Source of the DNA: an uncultured Clostridium sp.
GTDB taxonomy: Bacteria; Bacillota; Clostridia; TANB77; CAG-508
NCBI GenBank assembly: GCA_900553945.1
Contig: USFR01000004.1
Location: forward strand, 75,055-139,054
DNA length: 64,000 bases
Reading direction: 5' to 3'
The translations under genes were made by a program, and so were the position numbers. Positions 8,871 to 17,530 of this stretch are shown here, in pieces (position 1 is the first letter of the stretch; every line of letters starts with the position of its first letter). The notes beneath the pieces were generated by a model that searched no databases, was not told the origin of the DNA, and saw nothing but the letters and a program-made list of their open reading frames with translations.

Positions 8871-9344
8871 ATGAAAAAAAATAGTCGAATTATTGTATTA
8901 ATTTTATTTGTAATAATTGTAATAGCTGCAGTGTTAGGAATTTTCGTATACAACAAGGAGCACAATGTTCAGACTAATAAGAAGGAAGCTGAAGAATTAG
9001 TTGAAGAAACAGCTAATATTAGTGATTTTAAGAATAAATTGCAAGAAGCTGGACTTGATATTACAGCTGAAGCTGAAAATACTGAATGTGAATTAATAGG
9101 TGCAAGTGAAGGTGAATCATATATGATTTCTGATTCTTTAATTCAAGTGTATAAATTTGATTCTACAAAGTCAGATGAGTTAACAGTTTCTAATTTGAAA
9201 AAGGCGAAAGAAGAAGGAAAAGTTGTAATGCCATCTTTTAATAATTATGAACTTAAGGTTGTTTATAATAAGGGATTGATTTTAGTAAATGTTGAGGATC
9301 ATCCTGATAAGGATAAAATTATTGAGGTGTTTAATAATTTGTAA
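8871..9344 (+). CDS. Membrane-anchored hypothetical protein
   Basis: 157 residues: MKKNSR, one strong hydrophobic helix (about 7-27) and a small acidic external domain. There is no lipobox cysteine and no recognised motif; family unknown. The frame extends upstream, but the promoter at 8801-8829 places transcription start after those codons, so ATG 8871 is chosen. It stands alone between the tRNA operon and a strong terminator. Confidence 0.7.
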   Translation: MKKNSRIIVLILFVIIVIAAVLGIFVYNKEHNVQTNKKEAEELVEETANISDFKNKLQEAGLDITAEAENTECELIGASEGESYMISDSLIQVYKFDSTKSDELTVSNLKKAKEEGKVVMPSFNNYELKVVYNKGLILVNVEDHPDKDKIIEVFNNL

Positions 9345-9359
9345 TTTTAAATTTTGTGT

Positions 9360-9394
9360 GACCTTTATTACGATGAGTAATAGAGGTCTTTTTA
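9360..9394 (+). terminator. Rho-independent terminator
   Basis: GACCTTTATTAC (9360-9371) and GTAATAGAGGTC (9377-9388) form a 12-bp stem with one G-U or mismatch position, followed by TTTTTATT. Confidence 0.9.
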
Positions 9395-9400
9395 TTGTAT

Positions 9401-9608
9401 TAACTTCAAAAAGTCATATTATTTTTTTTCGCACCTTGCTGTCGCATTCCTCGGTTTTTTGAAAATAAAAAATGTCAATTTTGATGTTATCTACATCACA
9501 TTGACATTTTCTAATTTTCAAACCGGGTAGAATGCTTCAATCGAGCTCACTACGTTTGCTTGGTCCCTGCGCGGTGATTCAAAAAATTAATATGATTTTT
9601 TGAAGTTA
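9401..9608 (+). repeat. Palindromic intergenic element, type A2, copy 1
   Basis: Outer arms (9401-9421 and 9588-9608) are complementary over 21 bases with one mismatch. The conserved core reads CCTTGCTGTCGCATTC on the left and GGGTAGAATGCTTCAATCGA, then TGGTCCCTGCGCGGTGATTC, on the right. An internal hairpin is specific to this copy (AATGTCAA... / ...TTGACATT). GCATTC and GAATGC of the core are mutually complementary. The same core recurs at 45324-45517 and at 57294-57558. No coding potential is visible. Confidence 0.85.
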
Positions 9609-9691
9609 GTAGCAATAAGAAATAATGTTTGATTATGAATGGATTATATGATAAAATTTCTTTGTAATTTTTTAGTAGAATGGGTGAAATT

Positions 9692-10900
9692 ATGAAGAAA
9701 AAAATTTTATTAATAATAATTTTGGCGATTTTGATAATTTTAGGAATACATTTTGTTCAAACAAAGTGGAAACATAATGAAGTAAATCAAAGTAATGAAA
9801 ATTCAACTAAAGTAAGTGAAGTTGAACCACAAAAAGAAGACATTACAATTAATATGACAGTAGCAGGAGATGTACTTTGTCATAATACTAATTTTTTTGA
9901 TGCATATAATGCTTCAACAGATTCATACGATTTTTCATACACATTTGAAGATATAAAAAAATATTTTGATAATGCTGATATTGCAATTGGAACTCTAGAA
10001 GCTAATTTTGCTGGTAAAGCAGCAGGGTATAGCAATTATCCTTTATTTAATGCACCAGAGCAATTAGCTACTGATTTAAAAGAATTGGGATTTGATGTTT
10101 TAGCCACAGCGAATAACCATTGTTTAGATAAAGGCTTTTCAGGTATGGTAAATACATTAGCAGAACTTGATAAGGCTGGAATTGAGCATATGGGAACTTA
10201 TGCTACAGAAGAGGATAGCGAAAAATATTTAATTAAAGATGTTAATGGAATTAAAATGGCGTTTTTAGATTATACATATGGAACTAATGGAATTGAATTA
10301 CCTAAAGGAAAAGAATTTGCTATTAATATGATTGATAAAGATAAAATAAAGAAAGATATTGAAAAGGTTAAGAAGGAAAATGTTGATGTAGTTTGTGTGA
10401 ATATGCATTGGGGACAAGAATATAAATTAACACCAACATCTGAGCAAGAAGAATTGGCTGATTTCTTATTTCAAAATGGAGCAGATTTAATATTAGGAAG
10501 TCATACGCATTGCTTAGAGCCTATGGAAAAAAGGACAGTAACAATGCCAGATGGAACGACTAAAGATGGATTTGTTATTTATTCATTAGGAAATTTTATG
10601 TCTGGTCAAAAGGCTGATAATTCAAGACAATCTGTTATTTTAGATATTAAATTAACTAAAGCAGGCAAGGACGGAAAAATTAGTATAGATTCAGTTACAT
10701 ACACACCAATTTATATGTATAATTATTACACGTCAAAATCAGCACATAGATTTAAAGTTATGGATATAGAAGCTGAAATTGCTAAATATGAAGCAGGTGA
10801 TACAAAGATAGGTGCAACTATGTACAACACTTTGAAAAAGGAATTACAAGGCGTTTACAAGGTTGTTGGAGATGAAATATTGCCAGAGGAAAAGGAGTAG
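9692..10900 (+). CDS. CapA-family metallophosphoesterase-like protein
   Basis: 402 residues with an N-terminal membrane anchor (about 5-22) and a linker to residue 50. The CapA/PgsA phosphoesterase domain shows AGDVLCHN, LEANFAG, ATANNHCLDKG, VNMHWGQEY and GSHTHCLEP, which supply the expected metal ligands. The family includes the poly-gamma-glutamate capsule protein CapA, but no capB/capC neighbours are present, so a general cell-surface phosphoesterase or hydrolase role is more likely. ATG 9692 is preferred over 9680 because GGGTGA lies just upstream of it. An HD-domain gene follows after three bases. Confidence 0.9.
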   Translation: MKKKILLIIILAILIILGIHFVQTKWKHNEVNQSNENSTKVSEVEPQKEDITINMTVAGDVLCHNTNFFDAYNASTDSYDFSYTFEDIKKYFDNADIAIGTLEANFAGKAAGYSNYPLFNAPEQLATDLKELGFDVLATANNHCLDKGFSGMVNTLAELDKAGIEHMGTYATEEDSEKYLIKDVNGIKMAFLDYTYGTNGIELPKGKEFAINMIDKDKIKKDIEKVKKENVDVVCVNMHWGQEYKLTPTSEQEELADFLFQNGADLILGSHTHCLEPMEKRTVTMPDGTTKDGFVIYSLGNFMSGQKADNSRQSVILDIKLTKAGKDGKISIDSVTYTPIYMYNYYTSKSAHRFKVMDIEAEIAKYEAGDTKIGATMYNTLKKELQGVYKVVGDEILPEEKE

Positions 10901-10903
10901 AAA

Positions 10904-11458
10904 ATGAAAGAGGAATTTATTAGTTTATTAAGAAGTACAAATAGGGAAGGAATTGAGGAAGTAATTCAATTTTTAGAAAAATCAGATTTTTATAAAGCAC
11001 CAGCAAGTACAAGATTTCATGGAAGTTTTGAGGGTGGTTTATTAGAACATAGTATGAAGGTATATGAGATATTAAAACACAAAGTTAAAAATTCTGTATT
11101 GGATTTAAATGTTTCAGATGATACTTTAATTATAATTGCGTTGTTGCATGATATTTGTAAGGTTAATTTTTACAAAGTAGATTACAGAAATGCTAAAAAT
11201 GAAAGAGGAGAATGGGAGAAGGTTCCTTATTATACAGTTGATGATACAATTCCATATGGACATGGTGAGAAGTCTGTTATGATGATTACAGAGTATATGA
11301 AATTAACTGTTGAAGAGAAATATTGCATTCGTTGGCATATGGGATTTACAGAACCAAAAGAAGCTTATAATACTTTGGGACAAGCTTTTAAGAAATTCCC
11401 ACTTGCTTTGATTTTACATGAAGCAGATTTAGAAGCAACTTATTTTTATAATATATAG
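10904..11458 (+). CDS. HD-domain phosphohydrolase
   Basis: 184 residues containing an HD metal-dependent phosphohydrolase core: FEGGLLEHSMKVYE near residues 44-57, the HD pair in IALLHDICKVNFYKVDY near 81, IPYGHGEKSVM near 120, CIRWHMGF near 145 and a late Asp in LHEADLEATY. This arrangement resembles the HD domain of YhaM-type exonucleases without the nucleic-acid binding part. The substrate cannot be read from sequence. It is probably co-transcribed with the CapA-like gene, and a terminator follows. Confidence 0.88.
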   Translation: MKEEFISLLRSTNREGIEEVIQFLEKSDFYKAPASTRFHGSFEGGLLEHSMKVYEILKHKVKNSVLDLNVSDDTLIIIALLHDICKVNFYKVDYRNAKNERGEWEKVPYYTVDDTIPYGHGEKSVMMITEYMKLTVEEKYCIRWHMGFTEPKEAYNTLGQAFKKFPLALILHEADLEATYFYNI

Positions 11459-11497
11459 AGAGTGTGTAGAAAGAATAAATAATATAAATAGGAATAT

Positions 11498-11527
11498 AAT
11501 ACTACCGTATGTGGTAGTATTTCTTTT
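11498..11527 (+). terminator. Rho-independent terminator
   Basis: AATACTACC (11498-11506) and GGTAGTATT (11513-11521) form a nine-bp stem followed by TTCTTTT. Confidence 0.85.
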
Positions 11528-11611
11528 ATGGAATGTAAGATGAAAATTAATTGATACTTGTTTAAATGCACAAGATCAATATGCAAGAATGATTGAATAT
11601 TATTTAGGATG

Positions 11612-11664
11612 ATTTCAAAGTGCAATTTTTAGTATTTCAAAGTGCAAAATTTGCACTTTGAAAT
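11612..11664 (+). repeat. Direct and inverted repeat of an AAAGTGCAA motif
   Basis: ATTTCAAAGTGCAA occurs at 11612-11625. It recurs at 11634-11648 and is there followed after one base by its exact complement, giving a perfect 15-bp palindrome (11634-11664). The stretch 11528-11800 otherwise holds no gene. It could be a binding site for the downstream gene or a hairpin terminator read from either strand. Confidence 0.7.
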
Positions 11665-11800
11665 TGCTTTGGGAAAAATAAAAGAGCTGGTATGCAAAAT
11701 GATGCATCCAGTTTTTTTTGTTTCTCTTGTTCATTTTTTTTCGATATGTTATATTAAATGTAGTTTGATATGAGATTAACAAAAGAAAAGAGGAAAAAGC

Positions 11801-11998
11801 GTGAATAAAGTGGTGGAAGAGAATAAAATTGCACAACAAAATGTTTTAAAAAGTTTTTGCACGAAATTTCTAGGTCAAGAAAGTATAATAATTAAACCAG
11901 AGGATATAGATTTCATAAAAGATTGTTTACGAAAAATAGTAACTTATGAAAAAAATATATTAGATGAACAGTATGAAGATTCAAAAAAAATGATTTAG
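11801..11998 (+). CDS. N-terminal part of an interrupted gene, or a separate small protein
   Basis: 65 codons from GTG 11801, which has AGAGGA upstream. An in-frame TAG lies at 11996-11998, directly after a run of eight A. The large HExxH frame beginning at 12002 is in the same reading frame and has no ribosome binding site of its own. Either the two are one gene broken by a nonsense or frameshift change, or they are two genes translated by reinitiation. In the +1 frame after the A run the bases read DLDFDFEEMR before a stop, which hints at an indel. Confidence 0.5.
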   Translation: MNKVVEENKIAQQNVLKSFCTKFLGQESIIIKPEDIDFIKDCLRKIVTYEKNILDEQYEDSKKMI

Positions 11999-12001
11999 AT
12001 T

Positions 12002-13759
12002 TTGATTTTGAAGAAATGCGGTAGTGACTCAGGATATTTTAGTAAAGCGCATGGTAATTGTTTTGTTAGATTAAATGAAAATATGTATTGGCCAGTACTT
12101 TATTCTAGAGATGAACTAGCTAGTACATTTTTATCACAATTAGATACTGTATTTCATGAACTAAATCATTTCGAACAGGTTTTAAAGATGAAATCTGATA
12201 AATATGTTTCTTATAATAATTATAGAATGGCTCAGGAAGAAATTACTACATCAGATACAATATATGAAGATAATTATTGGAATATGCTACTTGAAATGGA
12301 AAGTAGATTGGCTGGCAAAAGAAGAGTTGAAGAATTGATAAAAAGTTTAGGAGATAATTATGAATTTAAAGATTTGCTAGAGCAAAATATGGAGAGAACG
12401 GATAAAGAGGGATATATAGAAAATGTTCATGAGGTGACACCAAAATTGATACATGAAGAAGGATTTCAAGAGGGAGAAGCGGCTAGAAATCAATTATTAC
12501 ATGAACGTATAGCTGGCCGTCCACAGTATTTAAAGGAATATCCAATATTAAGGTATAGATATAATGAAGATGGTTCTAGAAAAAAGATTTTGGATATTGT
12601 GAATGATTTGTCTGAATATGCAAATGACGGGGAAAAAATAAAAATTCTTATTGAAACTCTTACAGAAGCGGTAGAGGAAGCAACAATAGATGAATTAAAA
12701 GAAGTTGAAGCAACTTATCCAGGTTCAGCAAGTTATATATATGAATTTTTATATGATGAAAATGAAATAAGATTTAAGCAAGAAAAAGAAATGATAAAGA
12801 ATTTGAAGAAACAGAATTTGTTTTTTGGTACTGAAAATGATAAGTTTATTGATCAGAATTTAGAGCAAATTTTGGAGAGCAAATATAAAAGAAGATTTGA
12901 AATGCTAGAAATGTATCAAGACGGCAGATATGAGGAAGGATATGAATTAATAAATTATAATTTACAAAAAGGAGTAGATGTACCGTTAAGAGAAGATAAT
13001 GTTTCAGATGTAGAGAATAATATACGTCATTTATTTGTTAGAGAAAATTTTATAGATGTGTATAATAAGACAGAGTCAGAGATAGATTTTAAAAATAGAG
13101 AATTTAATGAGGATGTTAAAATAAGTTATGTGCTTAATGCAGTTGCAACAGGGAAGATTCCAAGTAGACTTTTTCATAGAATAGCTAGAACGTTTCCGAG
13201 ATTTACAAGAAATAATTTTAAAGAGTTAGCTGCAGTTTTTAAGGTAGCTGAGGATTTGACGTTACCTGGAGGAAAAAATTATGTGACTGAGTTATATAAT
13301 ATTCCAGATGTGCAGAAAATTGTGGAGAAAATGTTTGAATCTGATGTATATAAGGAAATTGTTGAAGAAAGCAAGTTAAGTTCACAACCAGAGAGAAAAA
13401 CTCAATTGGATTTGGATTATGAGATAGCAGATGAGTATTTACGTTACTTAGAATCTCCAGAAGATGAATTGAGTGAGTATGTGACAAATGATATTCCTAC
13501 GATAGGTGAGAATGTGCCAGAAGCGGATAAGGCGATGTGGAAAATTACAACGATTCAAAAAGGATATTTAGTATCAGTTGAAGATGGGGATTGGGCAAGA
13601 AGCAGAGAACCGGTGTATTTAAAAAGTAGAAGAGATTTGATAATGGAAGATGCTGTTAGAGAAGCGATAAGAAGAAATGTTTCTTTTAATCAAGTGCAGG
13701 GTGTTAATTTTAAAGAGGAACAAACACAAAATAAAGAAGGAGTTGATCAAGATGACTAG
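12002..13759 (+). CDS. Large hypothetical protein with an HExxH zinc-protease-like motif
   Basis: About 585 residues. Near residue 50 it has TVFHELNHFEQ, matching the HExxH zinc-binding pattern of zincin metallopeptidases, within a region resembling a small protease domain (VLYSRDELASTFLSQLD before it). The rest is helical and acidic, without a family I recognise. The indicated TTG start is unconvincing because it lacks a ribosome binding site and directly follows an in-frame TAG. The gene may be the remainder of one that starts at 11801. It overlaps the next gene by eight bases, so the pair is coupled. A possible protease effector; confidence in function is low. Confidence 0.65.
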   Translation: MILKKCGSDSGYFSKAHGNCFVRLNENMYWPVLYSRDELASTFLSQLDTVFHELNHFEQVLKMKSDKYVSYNNYRMAQEEITTSDTIYEDNYWNMLLEMESRLAGKRRVEELIKSLGDNYEFKDLLEQNMERTDKEGYIENVHEVTPKLIHEEGFQEGEAARNQLLHERIAGRPQYLKEYPILRYRYNEDGSRKKILDIVNDLSEYANDGEKIKILIETLTEAVEEATIDELKEVEATYPGSASYIYEFLYDENEIRFKQEKEMIKNLKKQNLFFGTENDKFIDQNLEQILESKYKRRFEMLEMYQDGRYEEGYELINYNLQKGVDVPLREDNVSDVENNIRHLFVRENFIDVYNKTESEIDFKNREFNEDVKISYVLNAVATGKIPSRLFHRIARTFPRFTRNNFKELAAVFKVAEDLTLPGGKNYVTELYNIPDVQKIVEKMFESDVYKEIVEESKLSSQPERKTQLDLDYEIADEYLRYLESPEDELSEYVTNDIPTIGENVPEADKAMWKITTIQKGYLVSVEDGDWARSREPVYLKSRRDLIMEDAVREAIRRNVSFNQVQGVNFKEEQTQNKEGVDQDD

Positions 13760-14189
13760 TACATACAGTAGAGCGTGTACAGAGGCGTTAGCAATTATAG
13801 ATTGTTTAGCTGATGAGGAATATAATAAGATTCCGATTGAGAAGTTGAGATTTTTGGAGAATAATTGCGATTCAAGTTATTTGTTTAAAATTGATTCGGA
13901 TGTTGAGCTAGCGGAGCAGAATGTTATGGATGAGACTTATGCGATTTTGCTTGCAATTTATAGGGATGACTTTGCAACGGAGAATCAGAAGAAGATTTTG
14001 AATACGTTGTTGATTCAGAATTTTAATGAGAAGGAAGAGGAGAAAAAGGAGAAGTATACGAAGTATCAGGAGTTACATGGGGAGGTTCACAAGGTTGAGG
14101 AGAGTGTGTCTGAGGTGGCTTTGGTGAGTGTTGAGAAGAAGTGGTATACGAAAGTATTTGAGTTTGTGAAGAGGATGCTTGGAAAGTGA
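13752..14189 (+). CDS. Hypothetical protein coupled to the HExxH gene
   Basis: 145 residues from ATG 13752, with AAGGAG at 13737-13742 inside the preceding gene. Helical and acidic: CTEALAIIDCLADEEYNKI, then LRFLENNCDSSYLF, then a Lys/Glu-rich tail and an amphipathic end (VFEFVKRMLGK). The frame extends further upstream, but those codons overlap the previous gene and lack a site. No family is recognised. The overlap suggests it acts with the HExxH protein, perhaps as a partner or immunity protein (inference). Confidence 0.65.
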   Translation: MTSTYSRACTEALAIIDCLADEEYNKIPIEKLRFLENNCDSSYLFKIDSDVELAEQNVMDETYAILLAIYRDDFATENQKKILNTLLIQNFNEKEEEKKEKYTKYQELHGEVHKVEESVSEVALVSVEKKWYTKVFEFVKRMLGK

Positions 14190-14264
14190 GAGAAGAGCTT
14201 TAGAAGCGGATGAGTGATGTTTGAAAATGAAATTGAGTGAAGATGAATGGGTTTGTGGAATGGA

Positions 14265-14294
14265 AGAGTTACAATAGAATGTAGCTCTTTTTTT
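14265..14294 (+). terminator. Rho-independent terminator
   Basis: AGAGTTACA (14265-14273) and TGTAGCTCT (14280-14288) pair with one G-U, followed by seven T. It closes the HExxH operon. Confidence 0.85.
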
Positions 14295-14445
14295 CCTTTT
14301 GGTAGAGGAGTAGTTGATGACGGATTTTTTGAAAGTTTGGAGTGGAAAAATTCGATAAAATACGACCAGATTTTGTTAATTTCATTGTCAATTTTTAGAA
14401 TTTATGGTATAAAGAAGGTGGAATTTAATTATTTGGGAGATTGAG

Positions 14446-14937
14446 ATGAGAGATTATACAAATAAAGAAGTAAAATATGAAGGATGTCCAGGATGTGCTT
14501 TTGCCAAGCACGAATTTGAGTTGCCTTGTGGGATAGCTTATGAGAATGAAAGATTTACACTAGCACAAGATTGGGAATTGCCAATTGAAGGCTTTATGAT
14601 AGTTTCACCTAAAAGACATATTGAAAAATTGAGTGAGCTTTCGAGAGATGAGAGAATTGAAATGTTTGATATAGTTGATAGAACTATTAAGATTTTGAGA
14701 GAGAATGGTGTTTGCGAAAACTTCGATGTGATTTTTGAAGAGAGAGCGGATAGACATTTGCATGTATGGATCATGCCTAGACATGAATGGATGATGGAGA
14801 TTTGCGAGGATATTATTGATAATGTAGGCGTTGTGTGTGAGTTCGCGAAGGAGAGATTTAGGACGGATGAGGTTTATGAGAGGATTGCTGAGGTTAGTGA
14901 GATTGTGAGAGAAGGATTTGAGAAGAGAGAGAGGTAA
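14446..14937 (+). CDS. HIT-family nucleotide hydrolase/transferase
   Basis: 163 residues. The catalytic histidine triad region reads DRHLHVWIMPRHEW (near 105-118), matching HxHxxxxxxH, and GFMIVSPKRHIEKLSEL upstream is the usual HIT core strand. A CPGC pair near residue 15 with a later Cys may bind zinc as in other HIT proteins. HIT enzymes cleave nucleotide phosphoramidates, dinucleoside polyphosphates or related AMP conjugates; the substrate here is unknown. The stop overlaps the start of the next gene, indicating translational coupling. Confidence 0.88.
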   Translation: MRDYTNKEVKYEGCPGCAFAKHEFELPCGIAYENERFTLAQDWELPIEGFMIVSPKRHIEKLSELSRDERIEMFDIVDRTIKILRENGVCENFDVIFEERADRHLHVWIMPRHEWMMEICEDIIDNVGVVCEFAKERFRTDEVYERIAEVSEIVREGFEKRER

Positions 14938-15833
14938 TGGATGATTTAGTGAATTTGGTAGTTACTGCTAGAAGTGAAGCGGAGTGTTTAAATTTTTTGA
15001 GGCTAATTTATGAAGGAAAAGAGTATACTTGTGATGACTTGAAGAAGTATGTGAATGAGAATGGATTGAATTTTGATACGTTTTTGAAAGAAACAACAAT
15101 AAAATATAGAGGTAATTCAAAGAAATATTTAGAGTATGTAGATGGATTTAATGAAATTGGTTTTAAATTGCCTGCATCAGAATTATATCTGAATAAATAT
15201 TCAATTGATTTGAGATATTATCGTGATATTCAGAAGGCATTGATGATTAATTTTATTGAAAGAATTGAAGATGCTTTGTCTAATGCTAAGATTTATATTG
15301 GACAAGCTTTGTGGGTTTTGCCTGATAATTATGATGAGAGTTATGTTATTACATATAATAAGAGGACGCTTAGTTTTGAGAATGCTTGTATGAGTTTATA
15401 TAGTTGTTATGATTATATGTTGTGCTTGGTTTATTCTTATTATAAATATAAGGAGTTAATTACTGGAGATAAGGATTTTGAGATACTTCTTAAAGAAGCA
15501 AAGTATAGTAGAGTTAAAAAGATGCTGACAGAAGAGATAAAAGATGAGCGAGCTTTGAGAATATTGAAAATATTAGATGATTTGTTGGTTAAGATTACTC
15601 AGGTTCGTGATTGGTGTAATGCGGTGAAGCATAGAGGTGGTATTGAGTATTATGGATTGAAGCCTAAGCATCTTTTTAGGGTGGAGGTTAGTGTTCATGG
15701 AAAAAAGGTGGATACTACGAATTTGTTTAGGTTGCCAGTTGTAGATATTGATGAGAAGATGGAGAGTGTTATGATGGCGTATGTGGCGACGTATGAAGCT
15801 GTTCAGAAGATTGTGATAAAATTAGAAAGATAG
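14937..15833 (+). CDS. Hypothetical protein coupled to the HIT protein
   Basis: 298 residues beginning MDDLVNLVVTARSEAECLNF, with the ATG overlapping the upstream TAA. Mostly helical; notable segments are VRDWCNAVKHRGGIEYYGLKP near 225-245 and a Tyr-rich stretch near 155-175. The DWxxxxKHRGG pattern is reminiscent of HEPN-like or Cthe_2314-like helical proteins, but I would not assign a family. Its function is presumably linked to the HIT enzyme. Confidence 0.65.
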   Translation: MDDLVNLVVTARSEAECLNFLRLIYEGKEYTCDDLKKYVNENGLNFDTFLKETTIKYRGNSKKYLEYVDGFNEIGFKLPASELYLNKYSIDLRYYRDIQKALMINFIERIEDALSNAKIYIGQALWVLPDNYDESYVITYNKRTLSFENACMSLYSCYDYMLCLVYSYYKYKELITGDKDFEILLKEAKYSRVKKMLTEEIKDERALRILKILDDLLVKITQVRDWCNAVKHRGGIEYYGLKPKHLFRVEVSVHGKKVDTTNLFRLPVVDIDEKMESVMMAYVATYEAVQKIVIKLER

Positions 15834-15933
15834 AGGAATAGGTTATATATTTGATGATAAGAGTTGTTTTGAAAATGAATTATATGTGTAGAGAATTGAT
15901 TTATAAAAATAGTTGAAAATATAAAAAAATAAG

Positions 15934-15982
15934 AAGACTCATAACTCGAAGGTCGTAAGTTCGAGTCCTGCCTTCGCAACCA
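15934..15982 (+). pseudogene. 3' part of a tRNA-Met (CAT), likely attachment-site remnant
   Basis: From GACTCATAACTCGAAGGTCG through TTCGAGTCCTGC to GCAACCA, the sequence matches the anticodon loop (CTCATAA, anticodon CAT), variable loop, T arm and CCA end of a tRNA-Met. The preceding bases do not form the 5' half. Partial tRNA 3' ends of this kind are typical left by integrases. A second, more decayed match lies at 24231-24252, on the far side of the defence genes. Confidence 0.8.
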
Positions 15983-16111
15983 ACGAAATTATTAGAGTCG
16001 CAAGAGATTGAAGACCAATTATTTTTGGCGTGAAAGTTTGAGAGTATTAAAAATACTATAAAAATATGGAAATAATTTGCTTTTTCGGATATAATTCAAA
16101 AGAATAAATAT

Positions 16112-17185
16112 TTGGGGGTGAATATTATTAAAAAGACTACTACAGAATATAGAGAATGGAAGAAACGAAACGATGTAAAAAAACAGAGAAACAGAGCAAA
16201 ACACAAAAAGAAAAAAAGTAATAATAGTTATTCAATTAGTAACAAAAGTTCTACGTTTCAACCGTATAAAACATTTACAGTTCCACAAGTATTTAGTATA
16301 ATAGAAAATCCAGAGCAAACTATAAAATTTTTTAATTCGATATTAGAAATAATTGAAAAGATACGAAAAATGGTTAAGCAAAGAAAAAATAAGCAATCTA
16401 TGTATTTTTTCAGAATTGATATGAAAGAAGTAAAAAAGATTACAGGAGATGCTTTAATGTATTTACTGACAGTAATAAAAAATACGAGAGGTAAGAAGAG
16501 TCTTCCTGTAAATTGGATAGGAAATTTTCCAAAAGATATGGAAATAAGAGAATTTCTACAAGCATCTGGTTATTTAGAATATATGAAAACTGATAAAAAA
16601 AATTTAATAAAAACTAATGAGAAAATACAAATAAGAACAGGAAAAAATTATGTATATGCAGATAATAAAGACATTAGAAAAGAAGTTGTTGATTTTACAG
16701 TTGAAAAGTTAAATAAAAATAAAAAAGAAATGTTATTTCTATTTAATATATTGACTGAAGTTATCACTAATATAGAACATGCATATAATATAAAAGATGA
16801 TTTGATCTTTGACCCATCTTGGTATATAATGGTAGAAAATAATTTTGATAAAATAAAATATACTTTTATGGATAACGGCTTAGGAATACCAACAACTGTT
16901 AAGAAAAAAGCATTTGAGGAAATATTAAAGAAGTTTAATATAGATACAGAATATAAATATATAAAATCAGCTTTAGATGGGTCATATAAAAGAACTCAAA
17001 CAGAAAAAAGAGAAAGAAGTACAGGATTACCAGATGTTTATGAAAAACTAAAGAATAAAAAGATATGTAATTTAATTATAATTTCAAATAGTGCATATTA
17101 TTGCGAAGATAATCCGAGGGATATTAATGAAAATTTAATTGGAACAATTATATGTTGGGAAATAAAAAAGGAGAAGAGTGTATGA
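16112..17185 (+). CDS. STAS-like + GHKL ATPase protein of a three-gene module
   Basis: About 357 residues. A basic Lys/Arg-rich N terminus (to about 50) precedes a STAS-like region (FRIDMKEVKKITGDALMYLL near 107-127) and a GHKL/HATPase domain. In that domain the N box is LTEVITNIEHAYNI (near 214), the G1 box FMDNGLGIP (near 252) and the G2 box STGLPDVYEKL (near 303). This resembles anti-sigma-factor kinases of the SpoIIAB type joined to an anti-anti-sigma-like fold. The start is uncertain: GGGGGTG at 16114-16120 is a good binding site that points to a start a few codons later (possibly a rare ATT near 16124-16127). The ATGA overlap with the next gene gives tight coupling. Inferred regulatory or defence role. 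Confidence 0.8.
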   Translation: MGVNIIKKTTTEYREWKKRNDVKKQRNRAKHKKKKSNNSYSISNKSSTFQPYKTFTVPQVFSIIENPEQTIKFFNSILEIIEKIRKMVKQRKNKQSMYFFRIDMKEVKKITGDALMYLLTVIKNTRGKKSLPVNWIGNFPKDMEIREFLQASGYLEYMKTDKKNLIKTNEKIQIRTGKNYVYADNKDIRKEVVDFTVEKLNKNKKEMLFLFNILTEVITNIEHAYNIKDDLIFDPSWYIMVENNFDKIKYTFMDNGLGIPTTVKKKAFEEILKKFNIDTEYKYIKSALDGSYKRTQTEKRERSTGLPDVYEKLKNKKICNLIIISNSAYYCEDNPRDINENLIGTIICWEIKKEKSV

Positions 17186-17517
17186 TAATAAAAATAGCAG
17201 AAGATTATACAGAAACACCAGGAGCTAGATATTATGAGCAAGGACCATTTCCTGGGGAAGAATTTAGAGATAAATATTTATATCCAAAATATTTAGAGTG
17301 CTTAGAAAAAAAAGAAGAGCTTATTGTTGATTTAGACGGGGGGTATGGATATGGTTCATCTTTTTTAGAGGAAGCTTTTGGAGGATTAATTAGAAGATTA
17401 AAAAAAGAAGATAAAGAATATAAACCAGCACTAAAATTAATAAAAATTATTTCTAATGACGAGACATCATGGATAGAAAAAATAGATGGATATATGAAAG
17501 CAGAAATAAATGTATAA
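17182..17517 (+). CDS. DUF4325-type STAS-like protein
   Basis: 111 residues from ATG 17182, overlapping the previous stop by four bases with AAAAAGGAG upstream. The motif GARYYEQGPFPGEEFRDKYL followed by ELIVDLDGGYGYGSSFLEEAFGGLIR matches the STAS-like domain family (DUF4325), which is known to sit beside GHKL ATPases. By analogy with SpoIIAA/SpoIIAB it may be the phosphorylation or binding target of the ATPase. No enzyme residues are visible. Confidence 0.82.
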   Translation: MIIKIAEDYTETPGARYYEQGPFPGEEFRDKYLYPKYLECLEKKEELIVDLDGGYGYGSSFLEEAFGGLIRRLKKEDKEYKPALKLIKIISNDETSWIEKIDGYMKAEINV

Positions 17518-17530
17518 GTAGGGGGATAAG

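Noticed and set aside
9692..10900. Capsule (poly-gamma-glutamate) biosynthesis locus
   Set aside because: Only the CapA-like protein is present; no ligase or transporter partner lies nearby.
11615..11839. Minus-strand frame of 74 codons
   Set aside because: It covers a palindrome and the next gene's start, and looks like AT-rich noise.
14247..14444. Open frame of 65 codons before the HIT gene
   Set aside because: It crosses a strong terminator (14265-14294), lacks a binding site and has no protein-like pattern.
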